Shown here one piece after another: positions 9,051-18,456 of a DNA stretch of 64,000 nucleotides (positions are counted from its first letter, which is position 1; each line of letters opens with the position of its first letter). The notes beneath the pieces were generated by a model. The model did no database searches. It saw nothing but the letters and a program-made list of their open reading frames with translations, and had not been told where the DNA came from. Made by a program: the position numbers and the translations under genes. Origin of the DNA: Bacillota bacterium (lineage in GTDB: Bacteria; Bacillota; Clostridia; Peptostreptococcales; Acidaminobacteraceae); assembly GCA_020161295.1 (NCBI GenBank), contig JAIUOA010000001.1, positions 310,001 to 374,000 on the forward strand, in the 5' to 3' direction.

Positions 9051-9497
9051 TCACGTTTCCATGGTTTCCTCTAATGTTTTCAGTTGATGCTCCACTAAGA
9101 CTTTAAAACGCATCTGAAAGGTTTGAAGGGCATGCTTTGCTTCCTCATGCTTTTTAATGATGCTAAGCACCTCCAAATTCGCTTCGTCGATAAGCTTTTT
9201 CGCATGATCCTCTGCGCGGGCAACGATATGTGCCGCTTTATCGTTCGCGTGTGCGATCATATCCTCTGACGTTTTTTGCGCTAAGATCATGGCATCGTTA
9301 ATGGTACGCTCCATGGCTTTATAACGCTCAAGCTGCTTCTCATAGTCCAGCACCTTTGCCGTATTTTCAATATTGATCTGTATGAGTTCTTCCATGCTTC
9401 TGACGATCAGCGCCATGTATTCTTCCACTTCGACTTCGCTGTATCCTCGCATGCTTTTACCAAAATGTTTATTTTGAATATCCACAGGTGTTAACAT
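9051..9497 (-). CDS. DivIVA domain protein
   Basis: A 148-residue protein starting with the DivIVA membrane-binding segment (LTPVDIQNKHFGKSMRGYSE) followed by a long coiled coil rich in Glu, Lys and Ala. DivIVA proteins bind curved membrane at septa and poles. It is the last gene of the ylm-type cluster (sepF-yggT-ylmH-divIVA), with RBS GGGGAGG before the ATG. It is a short DivIVA version. lspA, which often follows, is absent here. Confidence 0.9.
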   Translation of the reverse strand: MLTPVDIQNKHFGKSMRGYSEVEVEEYMALIVRSMEELIQINIENTAKVLDYEKQLERYKAMERTINDAMILAQKTSEDMIAHANDKAAHIVARAEDHAKKLIDEANLEVLSIIKKHEEAKHALQTFQMRFKVLVEHQLKTLEETMET

Positions 9498-9509
9498 ATA
9501 GGTCCTCCC

Positions 9510-10304
9510 CTATTTCGAAAAAACAGATAAAGTAATGCGAATACGGTCCTTTTTAGTCGTCCCTAAAATTTCCTCCAGTACCAGTCTGCCGTGACCTCGC
9601 ACCGAGATTAAGTCCCCGGCTACAGGTTCATGACCACATTTATCCGTGATGACGTAATTCACCTTTACCCTTTCAGATTCCACTAATTGCTGTGCTTCTG
9701 TTCTGGACAATGAAAACGCCAATGCCACGATACTGTCTAATCGAATGGATTTGACTGTCCCGCTACACATCTTTTTATCGATAACAGGCTCTTTTTTATC
9801 CTCGAACGGACAGGTTCTCACATTTACCCCTGCGCGTCCGATTTTCTCTATGTTTTGAAGAAAATAATCCTTCAGACTCACATCGACAGCGATTTGAAAA
9901 CCGCCTTCAAATGCGACGATGTCACCAATTGAACTCCGTTTGATACCAAGCGCCATTAAAGCACCTAATACATCACGGTGCGACAACTCATTAAACTTTT
10001 GATTGAATGTCACTTCCAGTAATGCCACATGGTTTTCCATTAGGACTGGCTCTGTATAGGGCGGCCAAAAGGCAAGCTTGGCACGTTCCGACGCTTCAAA
10101 GACACTGAAGGTCATCAATTCAAGTTCGGTTTGGGACTTGATGATTCTGGTAAACAGCATTCGTAAATCTGGCGTGAGGAACGGTGTTACCTCTGCCGTG
10201 TACTTTTGATCGGCACTGATGATCAAATCGAGTGTTTTAATAAACAGCCCTTCTTCATCGATGAACTGGCTGTAATACTTGATAAGCCCACCACGATCAA
10301 TCAT
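9510..10304 (-). CDS. ylmH: YlmH-family RNA-binding protein (S4 domain)
   Basis: A 264-residue protein with an N-terminal YlmH region and a C-terminal S4 RNA-binding domain (about residues 185-245, with LDSIVALAFSLSRTEAQQLV and GDLISVRGHGR). YlmH proteins bind RNA and ribosomes and are conserved beside divIVA. The ATG overlaps the yggT stop codon by one base, so translation is probably coupled. Confidence 0.9.
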   Translation of the reverse strand: MIDRGGLIKYYSQFIDEEGLFIKTLDLIISADQKYTAEVTPFLTPDLRMLFTRIIKSQTELELMTFSVFEASERAKLAFWPPYTEPVLMENHVALLEVTFNQKFNELSHRDVLGALMALGIKRSSIGDIVAFEGGFQIAVDVSLKDYFLQNIEKIGRAGVNVRTCPFEDKKEPVIDKKMCSGTVKSIRLDSIVALAFSLSRTEAQQLVESERVKVNYVITDKCGHEPVAGDLISVRGHGRLVLEEILGTTKKDRIRITLSVFSK

Positions 10305-10564
10305 CAGATGGCCAGAACGACAGCCATTAATAGCTGCATAAGCAAAAGGGCAGCAAGTGGACTAAAATCCATCATGTTACCACCGATTTTCCATTTGAAC
10401 AAAATATTTCTAATTGGACTTAAAATTGGTTCAGTCAATGTCACTAAAATTTGCATAATTGGATTTCTCGGATCTCTAATAAACCATGAAAGCATTGCAC
10501 GGCCGAAGATGAGATACGTAACCACTTGAAAAAAGTAATAAAGTGTAACTTTTAAAATAAGCAT
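10304..10564 (-). CDS. YggT family membrane protein
   Basis: An 86-residue protein with two hydrophobic segments and the YggT motif FIRDPRNPIMQILVTLTEPI between them. Its function is unclear, but it is nearly always located between sepF and ylmH/divIVA and is linked to division or osmotic response. AAAGGGAT precedes the ATG. Confidence 0.88.
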   Translation of the reverse strand: MLILKVTLYYFFQVVTYLIFGRAMLSWFIRDPRNPIMQILVTLTEPILSPIRNILFKWKIGGNMMDFSPLAALLLMQLLMAVVLAI

Positions 10565-10581
10565 ATTATCCCTTTCTAATT

Positions 10582-11079
10582 TTACTCTCGTAACCAGGTG
10601 CTAACAGGATCTTCGTTCTTTTGCATAACGTCACCCGTAATGTCTACATTTTGTGGCGCTAAAATGAAAATGCCTTTAGCAACTTGTTGAATATGACCAT
10701 CTAATGCATAAAGTGCGCCAGAGCAGAAATCGAAAATTTTACGTCCCAACTCCTTATCAAGCTCAGAAATGTTCATGATAACAGGTCTTCTCGTTTTTAA
10801 AGTATCGACGATATTAGTGGATTCCTCAAAATTCTTTGGATGAAAGAGCACGACATTCATCGTTGCATTGGAATGAATATTAAGGATTTTGTTGGAAGTT
10901 TTAATGGTATTCATGGACTTAGCATTTGCTTCAGAAATCGCATTAAGTGTCATATGGGTATCTTCCATTTCAAGGTCAGTGCGTTTCATGTCCTCATAAA
11001 AATCTTCTGTTCTGTCTTCCTCTTCGTGTGTATCGACACCCCAGAAAAATTTGATTTTGTCGATAAATTTATCGCCCAT
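10582..11079 (-). CDS. sepF: Cell division protein SepF
   Basis: A 165-residue protein with an N-terminal amphipathic segment (MGDKFIDKIKFFWGV) for membrane binding and a C-terminal SepF core (VVLFHPKNFEESTNIVDTL ... YALDGHIQQVAKGIFILAP). It polymerises into rings and anchors FtsZ to the membrane. This may be important here because ftsA is not in the cluster. The ATG at 11079 was chosen for the upstream GAGGAGG; a frame six codons longer has no RBS. Confidence 0.93.
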   Translation of the reverse strand: MGDKFIDKIKFFWGVDTHEEEDRTEDFYEDMKRTDLEMEDTHMTLNAISEANAKSMNTIKTSNKILNIHSNATMNVVLFHPKNFEESTNIVDTLKTRRPVIMNISELDKELGRKIFDFCSGALYALDGHIQQVAKGIFILAPQNVDITGDVMQKNEDPVSTWLRE

Positions 11080-11099
11080 TATTTTGGTCCTCCTCAACT

Positions 11100-11804
11100 C
11101 TATTTATTATACTGGCGCTGTCCATATAGTTTGGTGCCTATACGGATCATATTCGCCCCTTCCTCTAATGCGACTGGGTAGTCTCCCGACATGCCCATGG
11201 ATAGAAATTTTGCATTCACATTGGCGTAAGCACAATGCTGTAAGCGGTTGAATAAATCGTGCATTTGCTTAAAGTCACCACGAAGTGTTTCAGGATCATC
11301 CACAAATGGCGCAATGTTCATAAGTCCGCAAACCCTTACGTGATCAAGTGATGAAATGCCTTCCAATAACCCATCTAACTCGCTCGGCTTGATTCCGAAT
11401 TTTTGTTCTTCGTCGGCGATGTTGATTTGAATCAGAATGTCTTGAATTTTTCCGATTTGCTTCGCGCGTTTATGAATTTCTTCTGCAAGCCTTACACTAT
11501 CCACCGAATGAATCAGGTCCACTTTATCGATGATGTATTTGACTTTATTGGTTTGAAGATGTCCGATCAAATGCCAACGAACCCCTTTTTTTACCTCGTC
11601 AAACTTTCTAAGTATTTCCTGAACCTTATTTTCAGCGATATCCGTAATGCCATAGTCAATAGATGCGTTGATGATTTCAGGCTCATATGTTTTCGTGACA
11701 CCGATCAGGGTCACTTCTGAAGCATCCATGGAAAGGCGTTCACAAACCGATCGAATGTCATCCTTAACGTCATCAATATTTGCTTTCAAGTATTGGGTCG
11801 TCAA
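11100..11804 (-). CDS. YggS-family PLP homeostasis protein
   Basis: A 234-residue PLP-binding TIM-barrel protein. The PLP lysine lies in LIGVTKT, and HLIGHLQTNK and MGMSGDYPVAL are conserved family motifs. YggS proteins buffer cytoplasmic PLP and affect amino-acid and keto-acid pools. I chose the TTG start at 11804, because AGGGGAGG ends five bases before it; the frame can extend to another TTG at 11825 that would lie upstream of that RBS. It is embedded in the division operon ahead of sepF, as in many Firmicutes. Confidence 0.88.
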   Translation of the reverse strand: MTTQYLKANIDDVKDDIRSVCERLSMDASEVTLIGVTKTYEPEIINASIDYGITDIAENKVQEILRKFDEVKKGVRWHLIGHLQTNKVKYIIDKVDLIHSVDSVRLAEEIHKRAKQIGKIQDILIQINIADEEQKFGIKPSELDGLLEGISSLDHVRVCGLMNIAPFVDDPETLRGDFKQMHDLFNRLQHCAYANVNAKFLSMGMSGDYPVALEEGANMIRIGTKLYGQRQYNK

Positions 11805-11817
11805 CTCTTCCTCCCCT

Positions 11818-13056
11818 TTAATCAATACGCTGGCCTTGCTTATACTGACTAGCCGTCCTGACGATTTCTTGATTAACCTTTAATGATCTGACGATGCCAC
11901 CTTGAGTCACATCGTAAAATTGCTCATTATATATGATGGCGTACGCCTCATCATAGCCTAATACCTTTATCGGCACAAAATTCAGCTTTCTTTCTTTATC
12001 AACTGCATACACGCCCATTTTTCCATCCATGTTGACGATGGAATCCATGTGGATTTTTAGACCTCGGTAGTTTTCTCTAACGATGCTACAGTTGATCAAT
12101 CGGCGTGTGAAGAATCCGTCGAATGGCTCTCTTAGCTGAATAACTGCGACGGCGTTCTCGCCATTGGTGAAGACATCATAAACCTCGCCCTGATAGGACT
12201 TTCCATCGATAATGGCAGAAATGCTTTGAATGTTTTTATAAGTATCTATTTCATCATTGGAGACGATGGCGGCTATAAAATAATTGCCATGATCGACGAT
12301 CTTAAAAAGGCGATCCTTCGGCTTGACGGTCTGTTTGACGAGACTCTCTTCTTCAAAGGTTAACGATTTGATTTCATCATAATTGATGTTATATAGGTTA
12401 TCAATAGTCAGAAAGTCCTCGTATCCATCTATTCTATAGGTAATCACCCCACTGGCAGGCGAATAAATCGCTTGCTTCTGCCCTTCCATGAGTTTGCCTT
12501 CTCCGATGGTTTTTTCGGAGTAGGAGGCGGTCCTGTTTGAAAGGAACTTGTTCTCCTCCTGCAGCTTATCGAGGCGTTCCAGCTTCTGCATAAGATCCTT
12601 TTTAAGCTTCGGGATTTCAGCATACCGTCCCTCGTCCATTTGGAAGAGGATCTCATTTTTTAGTGTGGTAATTTCGTACTCAAGTAGATTGTAATCGAAT
12701 TCAATTTTCTTACGGTTTTGCTCCCGTTCAGATGCGGTCACTTCTTCCACTGTAGCGCCATCGTTAAAGATTTCGGCGACGAGGTGATTTTTATCGACGA
12801 CATCACCTTCGTTTGTAAAGTAAGTGACCTTTCCAGAGAGGTTGGTATCCACGATTAGCTCATTTCGAAGTACGACACCGGCATAATCGTTTTGAATATC
12901 CAGATTACCCACTTCAACTAAATAGGTCGCCTGTTCTTTATAAAAAAGGTCAATGCCCAGATTGATGACAGCATAGAAAAAAAGACCGACAAACAACAAA
13001 CTAAAAAATATTCTGCCATATCTCGGCCTTCGCTTCTTCTTGACCGGTTTTGCCAT
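11818..13056 (-). CDS. HlyD-family membrane-anchored protein
   Basis: A 412-residue protein with a basic N-terminus, one membrane segment (about residues 16-36), and an extracytoplasmic part with a biotinyl-lipoyl-like fold split by a coiled coil around residues 110-180 (NKKIEFDYNLLEYEITTLKNE region and onward). It resembles adaptor subunits of HlyD/YknX type, but no transporter partner is adjacent. Similar HlyD-like genes occur in the clostridial sepF region, so a cell-envelope role during division is likely. RBS AGGAGG lies before the ATG. Confidence 0.75.
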   Translation of the reverse strand: MAKPVKKKRRPRYGRIFFSLLFVGLFFYAVINLGIDLFYKEQATYLVEVGNLDIQNDYAGVVLRNELIVDTNLSGKVTYFTNEGDVVDKNHLVAEIFNDGATVEEVTASEREQNRKKIEFDYNLLEYEITTLKNEILFQMDEGRYAEIPKLKKDLMQKLERLDKLQEENKFLSNRTASYSEKTIGEGKLMEGQKQAIYSPASGVITYRIDGYEDFLTIDNLYNINYDEIKSLTFEEESLVKQTVKPKDRLFKIVDHGNYFIAAIVSNDEIDTYKNIQSISAIIDGKSYQGEVYDVFTNGENAVAVIQLREPFDGFFTRRLINCSIVRENYRGLKIHMDSIVNMDGKMGVYAVDKERKLNFVPIKVLGYDEAYAIIYNEQFYDVTQGGIVRSLKVNQEIVRTASQYKQGQRID

Positions 13057-13081
13057 GGCAACCTCCTAAAATCGGATCATA

Positions 13082-14110
13082 TTAAGTCCAGGCATCGAGT
13101 CCCGTAGCGTATTCATCCGATTCGTGCTTTAGCGTACGATTCATCAGATGTCCGACGGCTTCTCTGGCGTTCTTACTTTCATATAATACTTGATACAGCT
13201 GTGATGTAATCGGAAGGTCCAAATCGTATTTATTCTTTAGTGCATATGCGGCTTTTACTGTGTAAGCACCTTCGACGACCATACCCACCTCTGCGATGGC
13301 TTCGTCGAGGCTTTTTCCTTCTCCTATGAGAATGCCACAGCGTCTGTTACGACTGTGCATGCTCGTACACGTAACGATCAGGTCACCTACTCCAGCGAGT
13401 CCTTTAAAGGTCTCGCCCTTACCACCCATGGCCATACCCAACTGAGCAATTTCTTTGATGCCTCTGGTAATCAGCGCCGCTTTAGCATTATCCCCGTAGC
13501 CGAGACCATCACTGATCCCCGCGCCTAAAGCGATGATATTCTTAAGCGCACCACTGATTTCTACACCAATTACATCCGGATTCGTATAGACACGCATAAA
13601 GTCATTTGAGAACAAGTCTTGAACACATTCGGCAGCAACCCTTGAACTGGAAGCGGAAACCAACGCGGTAGGAAGTTTAAGTGCTACCTCTTCGGCATGT
13701 GAAGGTCCTGATAGAACCACAAACGGTGAATTAGGTGCGATACGTGCTGTAATCTGTGATACGGTTTCCAGTGTTTCCATATCGATTCCTTTAGACACAT
13801 TGACGAGAATCGCTTTGTTCGGTAGTATTCCGTCATCAACAAAATGCTGCAACACGCTTCGATACTGTTGCGAAGGTGCAGAAAACACCACTACCTCAGA
13901 ATTTTCAAGCGCTGCCTTGGCATCCGTCGTGAACGTAATCGCTTCTGGAATATGAATTCCAGGCAGGTATTTTTCATTCATACGCGTTTTTATGATGGCA
14001 TCGATTTGTTCTTTTCCTCGAGCCCATACAACCACTTCGTGTCCATTATCATGGAGCACCATGGCAAGTGCTGTTCCCCAGCTACCTGCTGCTATCACAG
14101 TAACTTTCAT
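13082..14110 (-). CDS. gpsA: Glycerol-3-phosphate dehydrogenase [NAD(P)+]
   Basis: A 342-residue enzyme that reduces dihydroxyacetone phosphate to sn-glycerol 3-phosphate for phospholipids. SGPSHAEEV, SGALKNIIALGAG, AALITRG and the GLAGVGDLIVTCTS block are intact. The N-terminal nucleotide motif reads AAGSWGTALA rather than the usual GAGSWGTALA (first Gly, residue 7, is Ala). The ATG at 14110 is supported by GAGGATGA just upstream. That RBS lies inside the 3' end of the acidic gene, which it overlaps by 29 bp. Confidence 0.93.
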   Translation of the reverse strand: MKVTVIAAGSWGTALAMVLHDNGHEVVVWARGKEQIDAIIKTRMNEKYLPGIHIPEAITFTTDAKAALENSEVVVFSAPSQQYRSVLQHFVDDGILPNKAILVNVSKGIDMETLETVSQITARIAPNSPFVVLSGPSHAEEVALKLPTALVSASSSRVAAECVQDLFSNDFMRVYTNPDVIGVEISGALKNIIALGAGISDGLGYGDNAKAALITRGIKEIAQLGMAMGGKGETFKGLAGVGDLIVTCTSMHSRNRRCGILIGEGKSLDEAIAEVGMVVEGAYTVKAAYALKNKYDLDLPITSQLYQVLYESKNAREAVGHLMNRTLKHESDEYATGLDAWT

Positions 14111-14342
14111 CGTCATCATCCTCGTCGTCTAAATCGTCGTCATCGTCTTCATCGTCTTCTTCGTCGTCTTCATCGTCTTCATCGTCTTCGTCGTAGTCAT
14201 CGTCATCGTAGCCATCGTCGTCATCATCATCCTCTGGCCATTCGTCATCTAAATCATCCTCATTTCCGGGGATATCCCAGTCGGATTCATGGCCGATTTC
14301 GATCTTAAACTCAGATGCACTGATGGGAGCGCTCATTAACAT
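14082..14342 (-). CDS. Small, extremely acidic Asp/Glu-repeat protein
   Basis: An 86-residue protein with an ordinary N-terminus (MLMSAPISASEFKIEIGHES) followed by about 55 residues that are mostly Asp and Glu with a few Tyr, Leu and Gly. The ATG is preceded by GAGGTGG, which spans the der stop codon, and the end overlaps gpsA, so it is translationally positioned in the operon. The coding DNA is a GAT/GAC/GAA triplet run, prone to slippage. The position is usually taken by plsY in Firmicutes. Function unknown; it may bind cations or basic proteins. Confidence 0.65.
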   Translation of the reverse strand: MLMSAPISASEFKIEIGHESDWDIPGNEDDLDDEWPEDDDDDDGYDDDDYDEDDEDDEDDEEDDEDDDDDLDDEDDDDESYCDSSR

Positions 14343-14344
14343 GG

Positions 14345-15667
14345 TTATTCACCACCTCGGGCTTTTACTTTAAACACGATCGGCGTCCCTTCATAGTTGA
14401 AGTTCTTCCTAATTTGATTTTCTATATAGCGCACATAGGAGAAGTGTGCAAGCTCTGTCTCGTTTACGAACAACACAAAGGTCGGCGGCTTTACTGACGC
14501 TTGTGTCGCATAGTAGATTTTTAGACGCTTACCTTTATCTGATGGCACTTGGTTCAAGGCAATCGCTTCATTGATAATGTCGTTGAGAACACCTGTAGAA
14601 ATCCTAAGGGCATGATTGTTCGAAACGTATTTTGCTTGATCCAGTAATTGATTCACCCTTTGACCTGTAAGCGCGGAAACGAACATGATAGGGGCATATG
14701 CCATAAAAGGAAATTCCTCCCGGATGCGCTTCTTAAACTCGTTAAACGTATGGTTATCCTTCTCCAGAAGGTCCCATTTGTTAACGACGAATATCGATGC
14801 TCTCCCTGCTTCATGCGCATAACCTGCAACTTTTTTATCCTGATCCGTGATGCCTTCAGAAGCATCGATCATGATAAAGCAGACATCTGCTCGCTCGATA
14901 GCGGTTAAGGTTCTTAATACTGAATAGCGCTCGATGGACTCATTTACTTTAGACTTTCTTCTTATGCCTGCTGTATCGATTAAAACATATTTCTGATCGC
15001 CATAGGTAAATGGCGTGTCGATGGCATCTCGTGTGGTACCTGCAATTTCAGAGACGATGACGCGTTTTTCACCGATGAGCTTATTGATCATGGATGATTT
15101 TCCCACGTTCGGCTTACCGATCATGGCGATTTTAATGGCTTCATCATCCTCTTCAAGCAATGTGCTATCCGGGAATAATTTAACCACCTCATCAAGAAGA
15201 TCTCCCAGTCCCATGGCATTTACCGAGGATATCATCACTGGCTCACCAAGACCCAAGGTGTAGTAATCGTAAAAGTGATCCGGTTTTTTGTATTGGTCAA
15301 TTTTATTGAGCACTAAGATTACCGGTTTTTTCGAAACACGTAGCATCTGTGCAATTTCTTCATCCGCTGTGGTATAGCTATTCTTGCCATCACACACGAA
15401 TAAAATGACATCTGCGGTGTCGATCGCGATTTGTGCTTGATCTCTCATTTGAGAGAGAATCACGTCTGTGGATGATGGCTCGATACCACCTGTGTCAATC
15501 ATGATAAACTTATGGCGTAACCATTCACAATCGGCATAAATTCGATCTCTGGTTACCCCAGGCGTATCCTCTACGATGGATATCCTTGCCCCTGCAATTC
15601 TATTGAAAAATGTTGATTTGCCGACATTCGGTCTTCCGACGACGGCAACTATTGGTTTTCTAAACAT
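14345..15667 (-). CDS. der: Ribosome-assembly GTPase Der (EngA)
   Basis: A 440-residue protein with two tandem GTPase domains: GRPNVGKST at residues ~10-18 and GKPNVGKSS near 183, each with DTxG (DTGG, DTAG) and NKxD (NKID, NKWD), then a KH-like C-terminal domain. It acts in 50S subunit assembly. The ATG at 15667 follows GGAGG closely; the in-frame ATG four codons earlier contains that RBS. It overlaps the DUF512 gene by 8 bp. Confidence 0.95.
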   Translation of the reverse strand: MFRKPIVAVVGRPNVGKSTFFNRIAGARISIVEDTPGVTRDRIYADCEWLRHKFIMIDTGGIEPSSTDVILSQMRDQAQIAIDTADVILFVCDGKNSYTTADEEIAQMLRVSKKPVILVLNKIDQYKKPDHFYDYYTLGLGEPVMISSVNAMGLGDLLDEVVKLFPDSTLLEEDDEAIKIAMIGKPNVGKSSMINKLIGEKRVIVSEIAGTTRDAIDTPFTYGDQKYVLIDTAGIRRKSKVNESIERYSVLRTLTAIERADVCFIMIDASEGITDQDKKVAGYAHEAGRASIFVVNKWDLLEKDNHTFNEFKKRIREEFPFMAYAPIMFVSALTGQRVNQLLDQAKYVSNNHALRISTGVLNDIINEAIALNQVPSDKGKRLKIYYATQASVKPPTFVLFVNETELAHFSYVRYIENQIRKNFNYEGTPIVFKVKARGGE

Positions 15668-16991
15668 GATGTCCTCCATTCATTAATACCGTAAGAAGGG
15701 CATCCCCTTCACAAGCAACTTTATATACTGGCTTGCCAAGCATATTTTCTATCATTTCACGTGTCATATCGTCCAGCAATACGTCTTCACCCGACCTGAA
15801 CATGGCTTCAGGTAACAAAATCTGGTGGATTTCAGCCAGAGCTTCATACTGCTGTGCTGCACTTAAAATATCTCTTCCTGTAAGCAGACCGGATACCGTA
15901 ATTCTCGGTCCAAAAAAGTGATTTTCCACTCCTAGAACATCCATCTTAACCTGTGGCCAAACGGCTTCTATCTGCGCACTTATTTGACTTAAATAAGGTG
16001 CCGCCGCAACGCCTGTAATCACGAGACTGCGTATTGGCTCAGGTGATGCCTTTTTTGCTGTTTTAGCTTTTACGGCAGCGTCAATTTCTGTACCTAGCTT
16101 TCTGATCATGCCGATGCCATCTTCTAGCTGAATATAAGACTCATAGGCCTCATCCTCTGGAAAATCAACACCTGCTAAAATATAAAACTCGTCTGCTAAA
16201 AATGCAAATCGCGTTCCAAGCGTCTCAAGCGCGTGTAATTGAAACTCCGTTACACGCCTAATGGTCTCGAGTGATGTGCTCGCATTAAACGGCACCATCT
16301 CTATAAGCCCCTCGCGATGCTGTGTCAACCCGATGGGAACGATGGCGACACTGTTCAGATTCGGATGAAAGGCCATCAAATCCGTTAAAGTACGGGACAG
16401 GGCTTCCCCATCGTTGTATCCAGGACATAACACGATTTGCGCATTGACTGTGATTCCCCCCTCTATGAGCTGCTTTAACCGTTCCATGATATTACCGGCA
16501 AAACGGTTGTTAAGCATCTTTTTTCTGAGTTCGGGGTCCGTCGTATGCACCGATACGTTGATCGGGCTAATGCGATACCTGATGATTCGGTCGATGTCCT
16601 GATCCTTTAGATTGGTCAACGTGACAAAATTGCCCTGTAAAAAGGAGAGTCTTGAATCATCATCTTTAAAATAAAGCGAAGGACGCATTCCTTTAGGCAA
16701 CTGATCGATAAAACAAAATACACATTTGTTCGTGCAGCTTTTCGCATGATCGATAATGGGATTCTCGAAATTGATGCCCAGATTTTCATCATAAGTCTTA
16801 TCGATTTCGAATTCCCAGATTTCACCGTCTGGTTTTTGAATCTCTATTTCCAAATACTCATCGTTCACTAAAAACATGTAATCGATGATATCCACTATTT
16901 TCTCTCCATTGATGGTCAGGAGAATATCCCCCGGCTCAATCTCCAGTTCTTCAGCAACAGAACCAGGATCGATGGATTTTATTACATTCAT
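15660..16991 (-). CDS. DUF512 protein with PDZ and radical-SAM-like Cys motif
   Basis: A 443-residue protein. Residues 1-35 form a PDZ-like domain ([20 protein letters not shown]). A CTNKCVFC motif follows at 86-93 (Cys86, Cys90, Cys93) in the CxxxCxxC spacing of radical SAM enzymes. The rest is the DUF512 domain. It is conserved upstream of der in Clostridia, but its reaction is not established. It probably binds a [4Fe-4S] cluster. RBS AAAGGG precedes the ATG. Confidence 0.85.
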   Translation of the reverse strand: MNVIKSIDPGSVAEELEIEPGDILLTINGEKIVDIIDYMFLVNDEYLEIEIQKPDGEIWEFEIDKTYDENLGINFENPIIDHAKSCTNKCVFCFIDQLPKGMRPSLYFKDDDSRLSFLQGNFVTLTNLKDQDIDRIIRYRISPINVSVHTTDPELRKKMLNNRFAGNIMERLKQLIEGGITVNAQIVLCPGYNDGEALSRTLTDLMAFHPNLNSVAIVPIGLTQHREGLIEMVPFNASTSLETIRRVTEFQLHALETLGTRFAFLADEFYILAGVDFPEDEAYESYIQLEDGIGMIRKLGTEIDAAVKAKTAKKASPEPIRSLVITGVAAAPYLSQISAQIEAVWPQVKMDVLGVENHFFGPRITVSGLLTGRDILSAAQQYEALAEIHQILLPEAMFRSGEDVLLDDMTREMIENMLGKPVYKVACEGDALLTVLMNGGHHV

Positions 16992-17080
16992 TTGGTACCC
17001 TTTCTAAACAACACAATAAAGCGTAAAAAACGCCAGCCAATATTTAATTGTATACCACTCGGACTGACATTACAACCCTT

Positions 17081-17887
17081 TTATCCTTTTAGCTGGATAA
17101 AGGCGCTCATAGAGCCACGCGGATACCCCGTCCTTCTATGAGAGTGGTAATGCACCTCGTCGCAAATAGTGCAATCGGGATTGACTTCAATTTGAGAACG
17201 CGAAAATCCCATTTTCATAAGGCTTTGTACGTTCGCTTCTTTTAGATCCAGCATATAGCGACCATTATCTTTCGCAAATGCAAAGGTTGAAATTTCATCT
17301 GTTTTAAATAGCCCTTCAAAGGCATCGATCACAGGCTGATCGACCTCGTAACAACAAACGCCTGCACATTGACCGATACCCAGTTTAATGCCATGGATAG
17401 TGGCCCCAAGCGTCAGCATCTCATCCACCGCAACATGCGAAATGGCGGCTGCAGTTCCTCGCCAACCACTGTGGACGTTCATTATTACACCCTTTTCTGC
17501 ATCGATTCCCAATAAAGGCACGCAGTCTGCATAAAAGGTCATAAGCACGACATCTTTTCGATCGGTGACGATGCCGTCTGTCTGTTCCGCCACATATAAT
17601 TGGTAGTCGTCTAATGCCGTTCCCGCCACATCGATGGGTTTTAAAACTGTCAAATCAAATGACGCATCGACAACCAGTACCTTTTTAGAATGGACCTGTT
17701 GCGTGGCGATGATGATCTTCGCATCAGCGTTAATGGCAACCAAAGCGCGTTTTATATTCTCAAACACGTCTTCTATGCGATCTGTACCATAAAAACTGGT
17801 ATTCATGGTCGCATAAGGCCCCCCGCTCACACCACCCAATCGGTTGGTAATGCCATGTGGCGTTAAAAGACTGATAAATGTGTTCAT
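17081..17887 (-). CDS. pgeF: Peptidoglycan editing factor PgeF (DUF152/laccase domain)
   Basis: A 268-residue purine nucleoside/polyphenol-oxidase-fold protein. Metal-site motifs include TFYADCVPL, NVHSGWRGT and GQCAGVCCYEV. In Escherichia coli YfiH/PgeF corrects misincorporation of L-Ser into peptidoglycan precursors; other members act on purine nucleosides. Its position between nrdR and der in the division cluster fits the cell-wall role. Start ATG at 17887 is preceded by GAGGTGA; a GTG two codons earlier is part of that RBS. Confidence 0.88.
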   Translation of the reverse strand: MNTFISLLTPHGITNRLGGVSGGPYATMNTSFYGTDRIEDVFENIKRALVAINADAKIIIATQQVHSKKVLVVDASFDLTVLKPIDVAGTALDDYQLYVAEQTDGIVTDRKDVVLMTFYADCVPLLGIDAEKGVIMNVHSGWRGTAAAISHVAVDEMLTLGATIHGIKLGIGQCAGVCCYEVDQPVIDAFEGLFKTDEISTFAFAKDNGRYMLDLKEANVQSLMKMGFSRSQIEVNPDCTICDEVHYHSHRRTGYPRGSMSAFIQLKG

Positions 17888-17904
17888 TTTCACCTCAAAG
17901 GATT

Positions 17905-17933
17905 AAGCAAAAAAAAGCAGTTAAACTGCTTTA
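17905..17933 (-). terminator. nrdR terminator overlapping its stop codon
   Basis: On the minus strand, GCAGTTTAACTGC followed by eight T. The stem begins at the nrdR stop codon. pgeF starts 18 bp further on, so expression of pgeF would need readthrough. Confidence 0.75.
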
Positions 17934-18395
17934 ATATTGTGCTTTTTCGTGGAGTAGTTTAGTGAGTTCATTGATAAACGTATTGATGTCTTTAAACTGA
18001 CGATAAACGGATGCAAATCTTACGTATGCGACCTCATCCAAATCCTTTAAACCTGACATGACCAACTCACCGATTAACTCAGAGTGAACCTCTTTTTCCA
18101 TGGAAGTGTGCATACGCGTTTCAATTTGATCGATTAGTCGCTCCATTTGCTCCATGGAAACAGGTCTCTTTTCACAAGCGCGAATAATGCCATTCATCAC
18201 TTTCATGCGATTATAGGATTCACGTGTGCCGTCTTTTTTAACGATAATGATGGGAATTTCCTCGATTTTTTCATAGGTTGTAAAACGTTGACTGCAAATG
18301 ATACATTCTCTTCTTCGTCTAATCACGTGACCATCATCGGTCGGCCTTGAATCGATTACCTTAGATTCCAAGCTACTACAAAACGGACATTTCAT
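17931..18395 (-). CDS. nrdR: Transcriptional repressor NrdR
   Basis: A 154-residue regulator with an N-terminal zinc ribbon (CPFC at 3-6 and CIIC near 31) and an ATP-cone domain ([20 protein letters not shown]). It senses ATP/dATP and represses ribonucleotide reductase operons via NrdR boxes. No nrd genes are in the window. RBS GAGGTGA precedes the ATG. It directly follows ftsZ; the spoIIGA-sigE-sigG block found there in many spore formers is missing. Confidence 0.95.
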   Translation of the reverse strand: MKCPFCSSLESKVIDSRPTDDGHVIRRRRECIICSQRFTTYEKIEEIPIIIVKKDGTRESYNRMKVMNGIIRACEKRPVSMEQMERLIDQIETRMHTSMEKEVHSELIGELVMSGLKDLDEVAYVRFASVYRQFKDINTFINELTKLLHEKAQY

Positions 18396-18429
18396 CGCTT
18401 CACCTCAGTTCAGTTAGTCGTCGGTTTAA

Positions 18430-18456
18430 AAAAAAACCTTGCTAGAAGCAAGGTTA
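18430..18456 (-). terminator. ftsZ terminator
   Basis: AACCTTGC/GCAAGGTT stem overlapping the ftsZ stop codon, followed on the minus strand by a run of ten T. Confidence 0.85.

Noticed and set aside
13844..14308. Plus-strand ORF rich in His and Arg
   Set aside because: It is antisense to gpsA and to the Asp/Glu repeat tract; its composition is a shadow of the GAT/GAC repeat.
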